Assembly (NCBI GenBank): GCA_018609935.1
Contig: JAHENH010000145.1
Location: 1-40,178, forward strand
DNA from: Halobacteriales archaeon
GTDB lineage: Archaea; Halobacteriota; Halobacteria; Halorutilales; JAHENH01
Direction of reading: 5' to 3'
Length of the DNA stretch: 40,178 nucleotides
The notes beneath the pieces were generated by a model. It saw only the letters and a program-made list of their open reading frames with translations. It had not been told where the DNA came from and made no database searches. The position numbers were made by a program, and so were the translations under genes. Shown one piece after another: positions 24,485-32,935 of this stretch; within the stretch, counting starts at the first letter, position 1; every line of letters starts with the position of its first letter.

Positions 24485-24784
24485 ATGGCAACAGAAGAAA
24501 ATGAAGAAATTGATACAGTATACGTGGGAAACAAGAGACCTGTTAGGTACGCTGATGCAACAATGATGAGTTTTAATCAAGGTAGTGAGGAGGTGTCCCT
24601 TAAGTCGCGTGGTAAGGCTATTTCTACTGCTGTTGATGCTGCAGAAATAGTTAAAAGAATGGTAGATGGAGTAGAAGTAGAAGACATAGAGATAGACACA
24701 GAAGAAGTGGAAGACGAAGAAACAGGAGAAACAATAAGACTTTCATCTATGAGGATATCACTTACAAATACTAGTGAAGAGTAA
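24485..24784 (+). CDS. albA: DNA/RNA-binding chromatin protein Alba
   Basis: Small basic-fold chromatin and RNA-binding protein, 99 residues. The Alba pattern is clear: TVYVGNKRPVRYADATMMSF (about 11-30), a helix, EVSLKSRGKAISTAVDAAEI (about 36-55), then VEVEDIEIDTEEVEDEETGE and a last strand SSMRISL. The surface is unusually acidic for Alba, especially at both ends, as expected for a protein from a salty cytoplasm. NKR supplies the usual Lys/Arg at the DNA-binding site. Many haloarchaea are reported to lack Alba, so its presence bears on the lineage. Single gene; the next gene follows 63 bases later on the same strand. Confidence 0.9.
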   Translation: MATEENEEIDTVYVGNKRPVRYADATMMSFNQGSEEVSLKSRGKAISTAVDAAEIVKRMVDGVEVEDIEIDTEEVEDEETGETIRLSSMRISLTNTSEE

Positions 24785-24790
24785 AAATGA

Positions 24791-24847
24791 AGGATTAAAA
24801 CTGTCAACGATATAGATAAAGAAGAAAAATCGGTCTACGTCGGCTAA
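24791..24847 (+). pseudogene. Possible remnant of a second alba 5' end
   Basis: The short gap after alba contains an open stretch without a start codon reading RIKTVNDIDKEEKSVYVG, then TAA, directly followed by the ATG of the next gene. The last residues match the Alba N-terminus (EEIDTVYVG). At DNA level GTCTACGTCGG matches alba's GTATACGTGGG in all but two positions. It may be a decayed tandem duplicate or chance. Confidence 0.25.
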
Positions 24848-25045
24848 ATGAATTCAAAAAATAAAATGGGATTAAAGCGTAACGTTATAGTAATTTGTCT
24901 TATCCTATCAGTTATAGGGCTCGGTATAGCGGTAACAAATACACACATACTAGCATATACTGCTGGTTTTACACTAGCAGGATGTTCAATACTTGCTATA
25001 GCTATAGTGATAAGTGAAGGTATACTAAGACAAAACAGTAGCTAG
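24848..25045 (+). CDS. Small two-helix membrane protein, 65 aa
   Basis: Short hydrophobic protein: a basic N-terminus (MNSKNKMGLKRN), then VIVICLILSVIGLGIAV and ILAYTAGFTLAGCSILAIAI as two membrane helices, with a short polar tail. Function unknown; similar two-helix proteins are common in haloarchaea. A second ATG (Met7) is available. The upstream stop and this start are joined as TAAATG. It is convergent with leuD. Confidence 0.6.
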   Translation: MNSKNKMGLKRNVIVICLILSVIGLGIAVTNTHILAYTAGFTLAGCSILAIAIVISEGILRQNSS

Positions 25046-25064
25046 AAATTAACGAACTAGTGAA

Positions 25065-25646
25065 TTAAAAGGGATAAGGCAGAGATTCTTCTAAATCCTT
25101 CACTCTATCCATTGAAGTTTTCATTAATGTAGTAGTATCCCATTTACCTTTTAACAGACTTTCCTTAGCTGCTACATCAACTTCAAAAGTTTCGTTTCCA
25201 ACTTGTACATTTTCCTGTTTAATATCTAATTCTATCTTAATATCTGGATATTCCTCAATCATATCTTGTATCTTCTTAATATCTTTTTCATCTACTACAG
25301 CTACTGGAATACCTATAGAAATAGAGTTATCTTCAAATATCTCTGCAAAAGACTCCCCCAATATTGCATCAATACCCCACCTCATAAGTGCTTGTGGAGC
25401 ATGCTCACGCGAGGATCCACATCCAAAATTTTTATTTACTACTAAAATATTTCCAGAATAGATATTAAAAGGATGTTCGTTAAGTTCTCCTTCATCATTT
25501 CTTCTCGCATCATAGAAAACATAATCACCCATATTATCAAAAGTAACTTCTTTTAAAAATCTCCCAGGAACTATACGGTCTGTATCTATATCATCTCCTC
25601 TAAGAGGGATCCCTGTTCCTTCAATCTTTTTAAGCTTCTTTACCAT
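25065..25646 (-). CDS. leuD: 3-isopropylmalate dehydratase small subunit
   Basis: Swivelling-domain subunit of isopropylmalate isomerase (leucine synthesis), 193 residues. Diagnostic segments are GDDIDTDRIVPGRFLKEV at about 17-34 and NKNFGCGSSREHAPQALMRWG at about 72-92 (shortened: FGCGSSREHAP). NSISIGIPVAV follows. It pairs with LeuC, encoded 56 bases upstream on the same strand; together they hold the Fe-S site on LeuC. A homoaconitase or citramalate-pathway isomerase would look similar; the surrounding leu/ilv genes support LeuD. Confidence 0.93.
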   Translation of the reverse strand: MVKKLKKIEGTGIPLRGDDIDTDRIVPGRFLKEVTFDNMGDYVFYDARRNDEGELNEHPFNIYSGNILVVNKNFGCGSSREHAPQALMRWGIDAILGESFAEIFEDNSISIGIPVAVVDEKDIKKIQDMIEEYPDIKIELDIKQENVQVGNETFEVDVAAKESLLKGKWDTTTLMKTSMDRVKDLEESLPYPF

Positions 25647-25702
25647 AGGTATATAAATATATTGAGTACCCTAAAGCATAACTAAGATTAATAGAAATTA
25701 TA

Positions 25703-27088
25703 TTAAAGTATTTCCCGGATGTCAATTACTTCCCCTTCTACTGCTGCTCCAATAACCATTGCGGGACTCATTAATACAGTTCTTCCGTCTTTACTTCCCT
25801 GCCTTCCTATAAAGTTTCTATTAGAAGAAGAGGCACATATCTCTCTCCTCTGAAGTTGATCTGGATTCATTCCTAGACACATAGAACATCCAGCTCCTCT
25901 CCAATCAAATCCTGCATTTTTAAATATTTCATCTAAACCCTCTTCTTCAGCTTTCTTTTTGACTCCTTGGGATCCAGGAACTACTAAAGCCCTATCTACT
26001 TTTACTTTTCTGTCCAAAACCTCTAATACTCTTGCTGCTTCCCTAAGATCCGAGATTCTAGCATTTGTACATGATCCTAAAAATGCAACATCTATTTCTA
26101 CCCCTCGCATAGACTGTCCAGCCTCAAAACCCATATGGTCCAATGCTTTTTTATCACCTTCACTAGTAGGCTCAGGGATGCTCTCAGATATCTCTATAGC
26201 TTGCCCAGGATTAATACCCCAAGTTACTACAGGCTCAAGTGAATCCACATCTATATGGACTATATCATCATATTCTGCATCAGGTTCAGATTTAATTGAA
26301 TTCCAAAACTCAACAGCTTCACCCCATTCCCCGTCAGGCGCATATTCTCTATCTTTAAGATATTCAAATGTTTTATGATCAGGATTTACATATCCGGCTC
26401 TAGCACCACCCTCAATACTCATATTACAAATACTCATTCTACCCTCCATCCCCATTTCCTGTATTGCAGTTCCACTATATTCATAAACATATCCAACCCC
26501 ACCATCGACGCCTAGCTTGGAAATGAGTTTTAAAATCATATCTTTAGGATAAACTCCTTTATTTAGTAAACCATCAAAATCAATCTTTCTCACCTTTTTT
26601 TTCTCTAATGATATACATCCAGTAGCTAAAATATCTCTAATTTGGCTTGTACCCACTCCAACACCTAAACAACCAAAAGCACCATGTGTACTAGTATGAG
26701 AATCCCCACATGCTATTGTCATACCAGGCTGTGTTAATCCAAGTTCAGGACCTATAACATGTACTATACCCTGTTTTCCTGTTTCAGGACCTAAAAAAGT
26801 TATACCATGCTGTTCAACATTTTCTTCAAGCTCTTGCATCATTTCTTCAGCTTTTTCATCCTCAAACGGTCTATCAAGGCTATGAGTAGGAACTATATGA
26901 TCACATGTTGCATACGTCCGTTCTGGAAAAGCTACATCTAAGTCTCTCTCTTCTAACATACCAAAAGCCTGAGGACTTGTTACCTCATGTATTAAATGGA
27001 GGCCTATGAAGATCTGGTCCTCACCACCGGGAAGTTCTCTTACCTTATGTATATCCCAGACGTTATCATATAGAGTACCACTAGACAT
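25703..27088 (-). CDS. leuC: 3-isopropylmalate dehydratase large subunit
   Basis: Aconitase-family subunit that binds the 4Fe-4S cluster and isomerises 2- to 3-isopropylmalate. Length 461. The cluster cysteines are in [16 protein letters not shown] (near residue 345) and [13 protein letters not shown] (near 407-419). [20 protein letters not shown] and [19 protein letters not shown] are substrate-site motifs. A TATA-like TTATTTA lies about 23-30 bases before the ATG. leuD follows in the same direction, likely one transcript. Its upstream region is shared with the divergent ilvC. Confidence 0.95.
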   Translation of the reverse strand: MSSGTLYDNVWDIHKVRELPGGEDQIFIGLHLIHEVTSPQAFGMLEERDLDVAFPERTYATCDHIVPTHSLDRPFEDEKAEEMMQELEENVEQHGITFLGPETGKQGIVHVIGPELGLTQPGMTIACGDSHTSTHGAFGCLGVGVGTSQIRDILATGCISLEKKKVRKIDFDGLLNKGVYPKDMILKLISKLGVDGGVGYVYEYSGTAIQEMGMEGRMSICNMSIEGGARAGYVNPDHKTFEYLKDREYAPDGEWGEAVEFWNSIKSEPDAEYDDIVHIDVDSLEPVVTWGINPGQAIEISESIPEPTSEGDKKALDHMGFEAGQSMRGVEIDVAFLGSCTNARISDLREAARVLEVLDRKVKVDRALVVPGSQGVKKKAEEEGLDEIFKNAGFDWRGAGCSMCLGMNPDQLQRREICASSSNRNFIGRQGSKDGRTVLMSPAMVIGAAVEGEVIDIREIL

Positions 27089-27471
27089 TTGGACTGATTA
27101 GGTTTAGGAAGTAAATAACAACCACGAAAGAATGTAACCATAATTATATATTTATCTTCTTCGAAAATAGTCGTAAGTATGTTTCCCTAAGCTAGACGTA
27201 ATTATCAAATATATAAACCTACAAACTATATATAAAATAAGTTATTATTTACCCCAAAGCTGAGGACTGAAATATCTATTGTAAATAAATGATGTCTGAA
27301 ATAGTATGTATCTAATGACTTTGACATCCTACCTATATTGATATAGAATATAAATCAGGAATCAAAAAATTCCGAATTATATAGAATAGAATGTCTATTT
27401 GAATAATCACCACTTTACTGCGGGAAGAATGTCACCCGAAGGACTTTTCTCATTGCCTTTTAATTTTCTCT
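27089..27471. other. Divergent promoter region between leuC and ilvC
   Basis: 383 bases, AT-rich, with TATA-like stretches for leuC (27111-27118) and for ilvC (TTATATAG near 27377-27384). The ilvC box lies about 90 bases before the ATG, so a leader of 60-65 bases is expected. That leader holds an inverted repeat (GCGGG at 27420-27424, CCCGA at 27437 onward) and a short frame, [20 protein letters not shown], that overlaps the ilvC start. No RNA gene or larger frame was found in the remaining part. Confidence 0.4.
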
Positions 27472-28467
27472 ATGGTAGATGTATATTATGATGACGATGC
27501 AGATATCTCGGTTTTAGATGATAAAACTGTTGCAGTAATAGGTTATGGATCACAAGGAAGAGCCCAAGCTAGAAATCTTCATGATTCTGGAATAAACGTT
27601 ATCGTAGGTCTTAGATCTTTGAGTAGTTCATGGGAACAAGTCAAAAAAGATGGGCTAGATGTAGTGGAACAAGATAAAGCAGCAAAAAAAGCTGATATTG
27701 TACAAATTTTAATTCCAGATAATGTCCAACCAGAAATATATGAAGAACAAATAAAAACAGGGTTAGAGGAAGGTAATACATTAATGTTTTCTCATGGATT
27801 TAATATACATTTTGATCAGATAGACCCTTCTAAAAATCTAGATGTAATAATGGTCGCTCCAAAAGGCCCTGGAGACTTAGTAAGAACTACATATGAGAAA
27901 GGAGAAGGAATTCCAGGATTACTAGCTGTTGACAAAAATTATACGGGAGAAGCTAAAGAGATCGGTCTAGCATATGCTAAGGCTATAGGTTGTACTCGAG
28001 CAGGAGTTTTAGAGACTACATTTAGAGAAGAAACAGAAACTGATCTATTTGGTGAACAAACAGTTTTATGTGGCGGAACAACAGCACTTGTTAAAGCTGC
28101 ATTTGAAACTTTAGTGGATTCAGGATATAGTGAAGAAATGGCATATTTCGAATGTATGAATGAATTAAAGCTTATAGTTGATCTTCTATATGAGGGAGGG
28201 CTAACTAGGATGAGAGACAACATTAGTGATACAGCAGAATATGGGGATCTAACAAGAGGGGCTAGAATAATAGATGAGAATGTAAGAAATAATATGGAAG
28301 AAATACTAGATGAAATCCAATCCGGAGAGTTCGCTAGAGAATGGATAATGGAGAACAAGGCAGGAAGGCCAGTATATAATAGATTAAAAGAACAAGATGA
28401 AAATCATCAGATAGAGGATATAGGAAAAGAACTACGGTCTATGATGGTTACATCACCACCTGAATGA
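27472..28467 (+). CDS. ilvC: Ketol-acid reductoisomerase (class I)
   Basis: Converts 2-acetolactate and 2-aceto-2-hydroxybutyrate to dihydroxy acids with NADPH and Mg2+, the second shared step of valine and isoleucine synthesis. Length 331, the short class I form. The Rossmann motif is [15 protein letters not shown] (about 22-36); GLRSLSSSW (about 46-54) has the Arg/Ser residues that favour [17 protein letters not shown] carries the metal ligands, and [10 protein letters not shown] is the usual substrate loop. It ends in TGA. It is on the plus strand, while leuA-ilvB-ilvN to its right and leuC-leuD to its left are on the minus strand, an unusual orientation for this cluster. Confidence 0.96.
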   Translation: MVDVYYDDDADISVLDDKTVAVIGYGSQGRAQARNLHDSGINVIVGLRSLSSSWEQVKKDGLDVVEQDKAAKKADIVQILIPDNVQPEIYEEQIKTGLEEGNTLMFSHGFNIHFDQIDPSKNLDVIMVAPKGPGDLVRTTYEKGEGIPGLLAVDKNYTGEAKEIGLAYAKAIGCTRAGVLETTFREETETDLFGEQTVLCGGTTALVKAAFETLVDSGYSEEMAYFECMNELKLIVDLLYEGGLTRMRDNISDTAEYGDLTRGARIIDENVRNNMEEILDEIQSGEFAREWIMENKAGRPVYNRLKEQDENHQIEDIGKELRSMMVTSPPE

Positions 28468-28510
28468 AGTTCTCCACCCTAAAGTACGGAGGTTTCTTTG
28501 TTTAAACCAC
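28468..28510. repeat. Stem-loop after ilvC, terminator or remnant of an IS200/IS605-type end
   Basis: CTCC (28472-28475) pairs with GGAG (28488-28491) around the loop core ACCCTAAAGTAC, followed by GTTTCTTTG. The order CTCCACCC-TAAAG-GGAGG-TTTCTT resembles the imperfect hairpins that end many TnpB/IS200-IS605 elements (stem, TAAAG-type loop, stem, then CTTCTT). It also works as a terminator for ilvC. From here to 28702 there is no credible gene; the one open frame starts at TTG and has no recognisable features. Confidence 0.3.
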
Positions 28511-28702
28511 CCGACATAGGTATAGTATTTGCAGAAACGGGGTTGAAGGATTACACTCGTATATGTCCTACCTACAAAATTTATCAGCATAGATCTTCCA
28601 CCTTATTACCACAAACAAAATTAAAACAATCCAGGACAGGTATCTTACAGACCTATATCTACTACCTACTTACCAACCTGTAAATTCTAAAATAAAGAAA
28701 TA

Positions 28703-29260
28703 TTAGTTTGTAGTTCTTTCTCCTCTAGCTAAGGATACACTTCCTGTTCTTGCCATTTCCTTAATTCCAAATTCCCTAAGCATTTCTTCTATAGCTTCTA
28801 TTTTTTCTGTATCCCCAGTTATTTCCACAGTTAAAGATTTTTTACCTACATCGATTACTTTTGCTCTGAATGCATCAGCTATCTGCATTATTTCACCTCT
28901 TGTATCTTCATTAGAAGAGACTTTTATTAATGCGAGCTCTCTATCCACTGAGTCATCATCTGTTAAGTCACTAACCTTTATAACTGGAATTAATGTATTC
29001 AATTGTTTCATTATCTGTTCAACTTCCTTATCATCCCCATTAGCTACAATAGTCATCCTAGAATATTCTGGATTTTCTGTTTCTCCTACCGCTAATGAGT
29101 TAATATTAAAATCTCTTCTTGTAAACAAACTAGCTACCCTAGATAATACTCCAGGTTCATTTTCAACTAATGCAGAAATAATGTGTTCCCTTTCTTTAAA
29201 TTTGTTAGTCGTTAATTGTTCTTCTCTAAGACCTATAGGATGTCTTTTTGGTTTGCTCAT
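28703..29260 (-). CDS. ilvN: Acetolactate synthase small (regulatory) subunit
   Basis: ACT-domain regulatory subunit that binds branched-chain amino acids and tunes the catalytic subunit. Length 185. The N-terminal ACT domain is HIISALVENEPGVLSRVASL (about 26-45) with FNINSLAVGETENPEYSRMT. The C-terminal ferredoxin-like domain begins ELALIKVSSNEDTRGEI. It sits three bases after the ilvB stop on the same strand, so the two are cotranscribed, and it is convergent with ilvC. Confidence 0.94.
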   Translation of the reverse strand: MSKPKRHPIGLREEQLTTNKFKEREHIISALVENEPGVLSRVASLFTRRDFNINSLAVGETENPEYSRMTIVANGDDKEVEQIMKQLNTLIPVIKVSDLTDDDSVDRELALIKVSSNEDTRGEIMQIADAFRAKVIDVGKKSLTVEITGDTEKIEAIEEMLREFGIKEMARTGSVSLARGERTTN

Positions 29261-29263
29261 TTT

Positions 29264-31006
29264 TTAAGATATCTTGCTTCCTTTAGTCCCTTTGCCCATT
29301 AGAAATTCATCGTTTCCAGCTCCTGCAGGAACCATAGGAAAGACTTTTTCACTTGTTTCTACAATTACATCAAGTACACTTGGACCATCATATTCAAAGG
29401 CTTCTTCCATTGCATCTTTAAATTCTTCCTCTGTTTCTACTCGTTCACCATGTGCTCCAAAGGCTTCCGCTATTTTATCAAATCTTGGTAGGTATAGTTC
29501 ACTTGCTGTGTATCTTTCATCATAGAAAAGTTCTTGCCACTGTCTGACCATTCCATGATATGAATTATTTATTATTATATGAGTGAAGTCTAATTCTTCT
29601 CTGACAGCTGTGATTAGTTCCTGTAGAGTCATAATAAAAGATCCATCACCATCTATACAAACAACTTCTTGATCTGGAGCCCCAATTTTAGCTCCTATAG
29701 AGGCTGGAAGACCGAAACCCATAGTTCCTAGCCCTCCACTTGTAACCCAAGTTCTTGGTTTAGTGTACGTATACCATTGTGCTGCCCACATTTGATGTTG
29801 TCCAACACCTGTAACTACAATAGTATCATCTGGAGTCATTTCATCTGTTTTTTCTACAACCCATTGGGGTAGAAGTCCATCTGCATCTGTTTTATCATAT
29901 TCCATTGGATATTGTTGTTTCCATTCATATATTTGTTTAAGCCATTCATCTGTATCAGGTGATTTATCTATTGCATCATTAAGATCGCGCATAACTTCTT
30001 TAGCATCTCCAACTATTGGGATATCAGCATGTATATTTTTAGAGATTTCAGAAGGATCTATATCTATATGTATAACTTTGGCTTCAGGAGCAAAGTTCTC
30101 TATTTTACCAGTAGCTCTATCATCAAATCGTACACCAACACCTAATAATAAATCACAGTCTGTTACTGCTCTATTAGCATATCCAGTTCCATGCATTCCA
30201 AGCATCCCAAGAGATAACTCGTTATCTTCAGGAAATGATCCAAGACCCATTAGACTAGTTGTTACTGGAATATCATTCTCAATTGCAAATTTTCGTATTT
30301 CTTCACTTGCTTCTGCAGCTATTACTCCACCACCAGAAAACAATAGAGGCTTTTTAGATCGTTTTATAGCTTTTACTGCTTTTTCTATCTGGCCAGGATG
30401 TCCTTGATAGTTAGGACTGTATCCTTCTATTTCTACATCCCCACCAGTTAATTTTGTTTTTTCGTTCTGTGCTATATCTTTAGGTATATCTACAAGAACA
30501 GGTCCTTGTCTCCCAGTAGAAGCTAGATGGAATGCCTCAGAGACTGTTTCAGGTGTTTCATCCGCATTTTCAACTAAATAGTTATGCTTAGTTACAGGCA
30601 TAGAAACACCTCTTGCATCAGTTTCCTGGAATGCGTCATTTCCTATCATGTCTTTAGGTACTTGTCCGCTTATTGCAACTACACCTCTAGAATCCATGTC
30701 TGCATCTGCTAGACCGGTAACTAAGTTTGTAGCTCCTGGTCCTGATGTAACCATACAAACTCCAGGCCGTCCAGTAACTGTGTTATATCCCTCTGCAGCA
30801 TGAGTTGCACCCTGTTCATGTCCTGTCATTATAAACTCTAATTCTTCCTCATTGTGGAGGTGGTCATAAACTGGCATTATAGTTCCGCCAGTAACCCCAA
30901 ATAAAACTTCAACTCCCTGCTCTTTTAGTTCCTCAATAATAGCTTTTCCTGCGGTTCTCTCCTCTTTTTCTTCTTTTTCTGTTTCTTTTTGCTCTTGCTC
31001 ACTCAT
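29264..31006 (-). CDS. ilvB: Acetolactate synthase large (catalytic) subunit
   Basis: Thiamine diphosphate enzyme condensing pyruvate with pyruvate or 2-oxobutanoate, the entry to valine, leucine and isoleucine. Length 580. The N-domain has GVTGGTIMPVYDHL and the catalytic Glu in MTGHEQGATHAAEGY (near residue 64). The central FAD-type domain contains FSGGGVIAAEASEEI, and the TPP motif is GDGSFIMTLQELITA followed by IIINNSYHGMVRQWQ. The first 20 residues are Glu/Lys-rich, an extension typical of halophilic homologues. Between leuA (11-base gap) and ilvN (3-base gap) in one operon. Confidence 0.96.
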   Translation of the reverse strand: MSEQEQKETEKEEKEERTAGKAIIEELKEQGVEVLFGVTGGTIMPVYDHLHNEEELEFIMTGHEQGATHAAEGYNTVTGRPGVCMVTSGPGATNLVTGLADADMDSRGVVAISGQVPKDMIGNDAFQETDARGVSMPVTKHNYLVENADETPETVSEAFHLASTGRQGPVLVDIPKDIAQNEKTKLTGGDVEIEGYSPNYQGHPGQIEKAVKAIKRSKKPLLFSGGGVIAAEASEEIRKFAIENDIPVTTSLMGLGSFPEDNELSLGMLGMHGTGYANRAVTDCDLLLGVGVRFDDRATGKIENFAPEAKVIHIDIDPSEISKNIHADIPIVGDAKEVMRDLNDAIDKSPDTDEWLKQIYEWKQQYPMEYDKTDADGLLPQWVVEKTDEMTPDDTIVVTGVGQHQMWAAQWYTYTKPRTWVTSGGLGTMGFGLPASIGAKIGAPDQEVVCIDGDGSFIMTLQELITAVREELDFTHIIINNSYHGMVRQWQELFYDERYTASELYLPRFDKIAEAFGAHGERVETEEEFKDAMEEAFEYDGPSVLDVIVETSEKVFPMVPAGAGNDEFLMGKGTKGSKIS

Positions 31007-31017
31007 GTTAATTATTA

Positions 31018-32577
31018 TTATTGTTTTTGTTTCTCCATTGTTTTTGTTTTTTTGGCTAAATGATTTATAGCATCAACAAGTGCTTCTACGCTTGCTACAC
31101 TTATATCTTCTCCTGAAGCATTTGCATTAGCTTTATATTCACCGTTTGAAACCCCTACATATACATCGGCTACTGCATCACTTCCACCAGTTATCGCTTC
31201 GATATGAAAATCAACTATCTCTATATCTCCTTCAACTGTTGAAGTTGAATCTATAGCCCTCTTCATAGCTTCCATTGCTGCATCTACAGATCCTACCCCA
31301 GTTCCAGACTCGACTTTCTCTATCTTTTCTTTACCGCCAATATTAACTTTTACTGCAGCTGTAGGAGTTGATGCAGTACCTGTAAATACATTTAGTTCTT
31401 TTAGCTCTACTTCTCTTTCTTTTTCAGGAACTCTAGACATTACATCTTGAGCAACAGCTATAAGGTCAGCATCAGTTATCTTTTTTCCTTTACCTCCCAT
31501 AGATTTAACTCTTTTAGTTATTTCCAGTAATTCTTCATCAGTAGGATCAAATCCAGCTTCTTTAAGCTCTTTTTTAACACCGTGTTTACCTGCATGTTTG
31601 CCGATAACTAGTCTACGTTCATGACCAACCATTTCAGGAGTCATTATTCCAGGTTCAAATGTAGAGGAATCCCTTAAGATTCCAGCTGTATGTATTCCAG
31701 ATTCATGAGAGAAAGCATTTTCTCCAACTATGGGTTTATTCTGAGGTATTGGAACCCCAGAAAGACGCTCAACTATTTTAGATAAATCATAAAGCTGGGT
31801 TGTATCTATACCTGTATCTATGTTATAAATAGATTCAAGAGGCATTACAACCTCTTCAAGAGCTGCATTCCCAGCTCTCTCACCTATTCCATTAACACTA
31901 ACTTGTGCTCCTACAGCTCCTGCTTCTATTCCTGCAAGAGCATTAGCTGCAGCTAGTCCAAAATCATCGTGGGTATGAACATCTAGAGGTATATTTATTT
32001 CTTCTTTTAAAGCAGAAATTAATCTATACATTACTTGAGGTCTTGCAACCCCCACAGTATCCGGAATATTAACTACATCGGCACCAGCCCGTTTTGCGGT
32101 TTCTATTACTTCAACTAAATAGTTATAATCAGTACGCGTAGCGTCCATAGGTGAAAACATACAATCTACACCAGCATTTTTAATTTTTTCCACAGCTTTT
32201 TGAGACTGTTCCAGAACTTCTTCTCTAGAAGACTGCATACTCTCTTCTATTTGAAGATCACTAGTTGACACAAAAGTATGAATTAAATCAACTCCAGAAT
32301 CAATTGCTGCTTGTATATCTTTATCTTTAACTCTAGCTAGCCCACAAACTCTGGTGTTACAAGTTTCAACTATTTCTTCTACTGCCTCAAACTCTGACTT
32401 ACTATTAACTGGAAATCCAGCTTCTATTACATGAATTCCAGATCTATCTAGAGTTTCAGCTATTTTTAACTGATCTTCAAGTGAAAAGGAAACACCTGGA
32501 GTTTGCTCTCCATCTCTTAAAGTTGTATCAAAAATTCTAGCAGAATCTACTTTGTGATCCCAAAAAACGATCACCAA
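31018..32577 (-). CDS. leuA: 2-isopropylmalate synthase / citramalate synthase family (LeuA)
   Basis: Condenses acetyl-CoA with 2-oxoisovalerate (leucine) or, in citramalate synthase paralogues, with pyruvate (isoleucine). Length 519. The catalytic barrel opens with ARIFDTTLRDGEQTPGVSFS and has LDVHTHDDFGLAAANALAG with metal His residues. SGIHTAGILRD leads to the linker, and a regulatory domain follows from about residue 390. The annotated frame starts at TTG (32577). An ATG with a TATA-like TTTTAAG upstream lies at 32596 but in another frame; skipping one T in the T6 run 32562-32567 joins the two (MAKDGFIGDRFWDHKVDSAR). So the true start is either TTG/GTG or that ATG. First gene of leuA-ilvB-ilvN. 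Confidence 0.9.
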   Translation of the reverse strand: MVIVFWDHKVDSARIFDTTLRDGEQTPGVSFSLEDQLKIAETLDRSGIHVIEAGFPVNSKSEFEAVEEIVETCNTRVCGLARVKDKDIQAAIDSGVDLIHTFVSTSDLQIEESMQSSREEVLEQSQKAVEKIKNAGVDCMFSPMDATRTDYNYLVEVIETAKRAGADVVNIPDTVGVARPQVMYRLISALKEEINIPLDVHTHDDFGLAAANALAGIEAGAVGAQVSVNGIGERAGNAALEEVVMPLESIYNIDTGIDTTQLYDLSKIVERLSGVPIPQNKPIVGENAFSHESGIHTAGILRDSSTFEPGIMTPEMVGHERRLVIGKHAGKHGVKKELKEAGFDPTDEELLEITKRVKSMGGKGKKITDADLIAVAQDVMSRVPEKEREVELKELNVFTGTASTPTAAVKVNIGGKEKIEKVESGTGVGSVDAAMEAMKRAIDSTSTVEGDIEIVDFHIEAITGGSDAVADVYVGVSNGEYKANANASGEDISVASVEALVDAINHLAKKTKTMEKQKQ

Positions 32578-32596
32578 TAAATCCGTCTTTAGCCAT

Positions 32597-32935
32597 TGTA
32601 ACTAGTATTCAGTCTTATAGAGACTTAAAATTGCCGATTTATTAGTTATGCCTCTTCTAAAATAGATTTTACAAGTGAACTAACTTCTACATAAAAGAAC
32701 GGGAGTTCGTCTTTCAGCAAAGAAAGAGTTATATTATAAATATTTCAACTTTCTCAAGGCTTTACTTCAATCATCCCCCCCAACATACAATTATTTATTT
32801 TTGTTCAATGATACTACCATAAAAAGATTTCAAAAAAATCAAATAAGTTTCTTTATATTATCGGACAAATATATATTTTAAGATATATTAAAATCTCTCC
32901 GTCAGATTTTTCCTATATGAAAGGAAAATACCCTC
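32597..32935. other. Divergent promoter region between leuA and the acyl-CoA dehydrogenase
   Basis: 339 bases, AT-rich. It contains two tandem small hairpins near 32696-32725 (GAAC-GGGA-GTTC, then CTTTC-AGCAAA-GAAAG), a C7 run (CCCCCCC) near 32776, a TATA-like stretch near 32870, and a 7-bp palindrome reported separately. No gene is seen. Confidence 0.45.
32890..32910. promoter_or_regulatory. Palindrome upstream of the acyl-CoA dehydrogenase
   Basis: Perfect inverted repeat AAAATCT (32890-32896), 7-base spacer, AGATTTT (32904-32910). It lies after a TATA-like stretch and 26-46 bases before the ATG. The place suits a repressor operator, possibly one sensing acyl-CoA, but the AT-rich arms weaken the case. 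Confidence 0.35.

Noticed and set aside
27290..27320. ATGATGTCTGA as a C/D-type motif in the ilvC-leuC gap
   Set aside because: Box C is imperfect, the boxes nearly touch, and no terminal stem was found.
28498..28683. 61-codon plus-strand frame between ilvC and ilvN
   Set aside because: It starts at TTG, its composition is unlike neighbouring proteins, and it lies in what looks like decayed intergenic sequence; no motif supports it.
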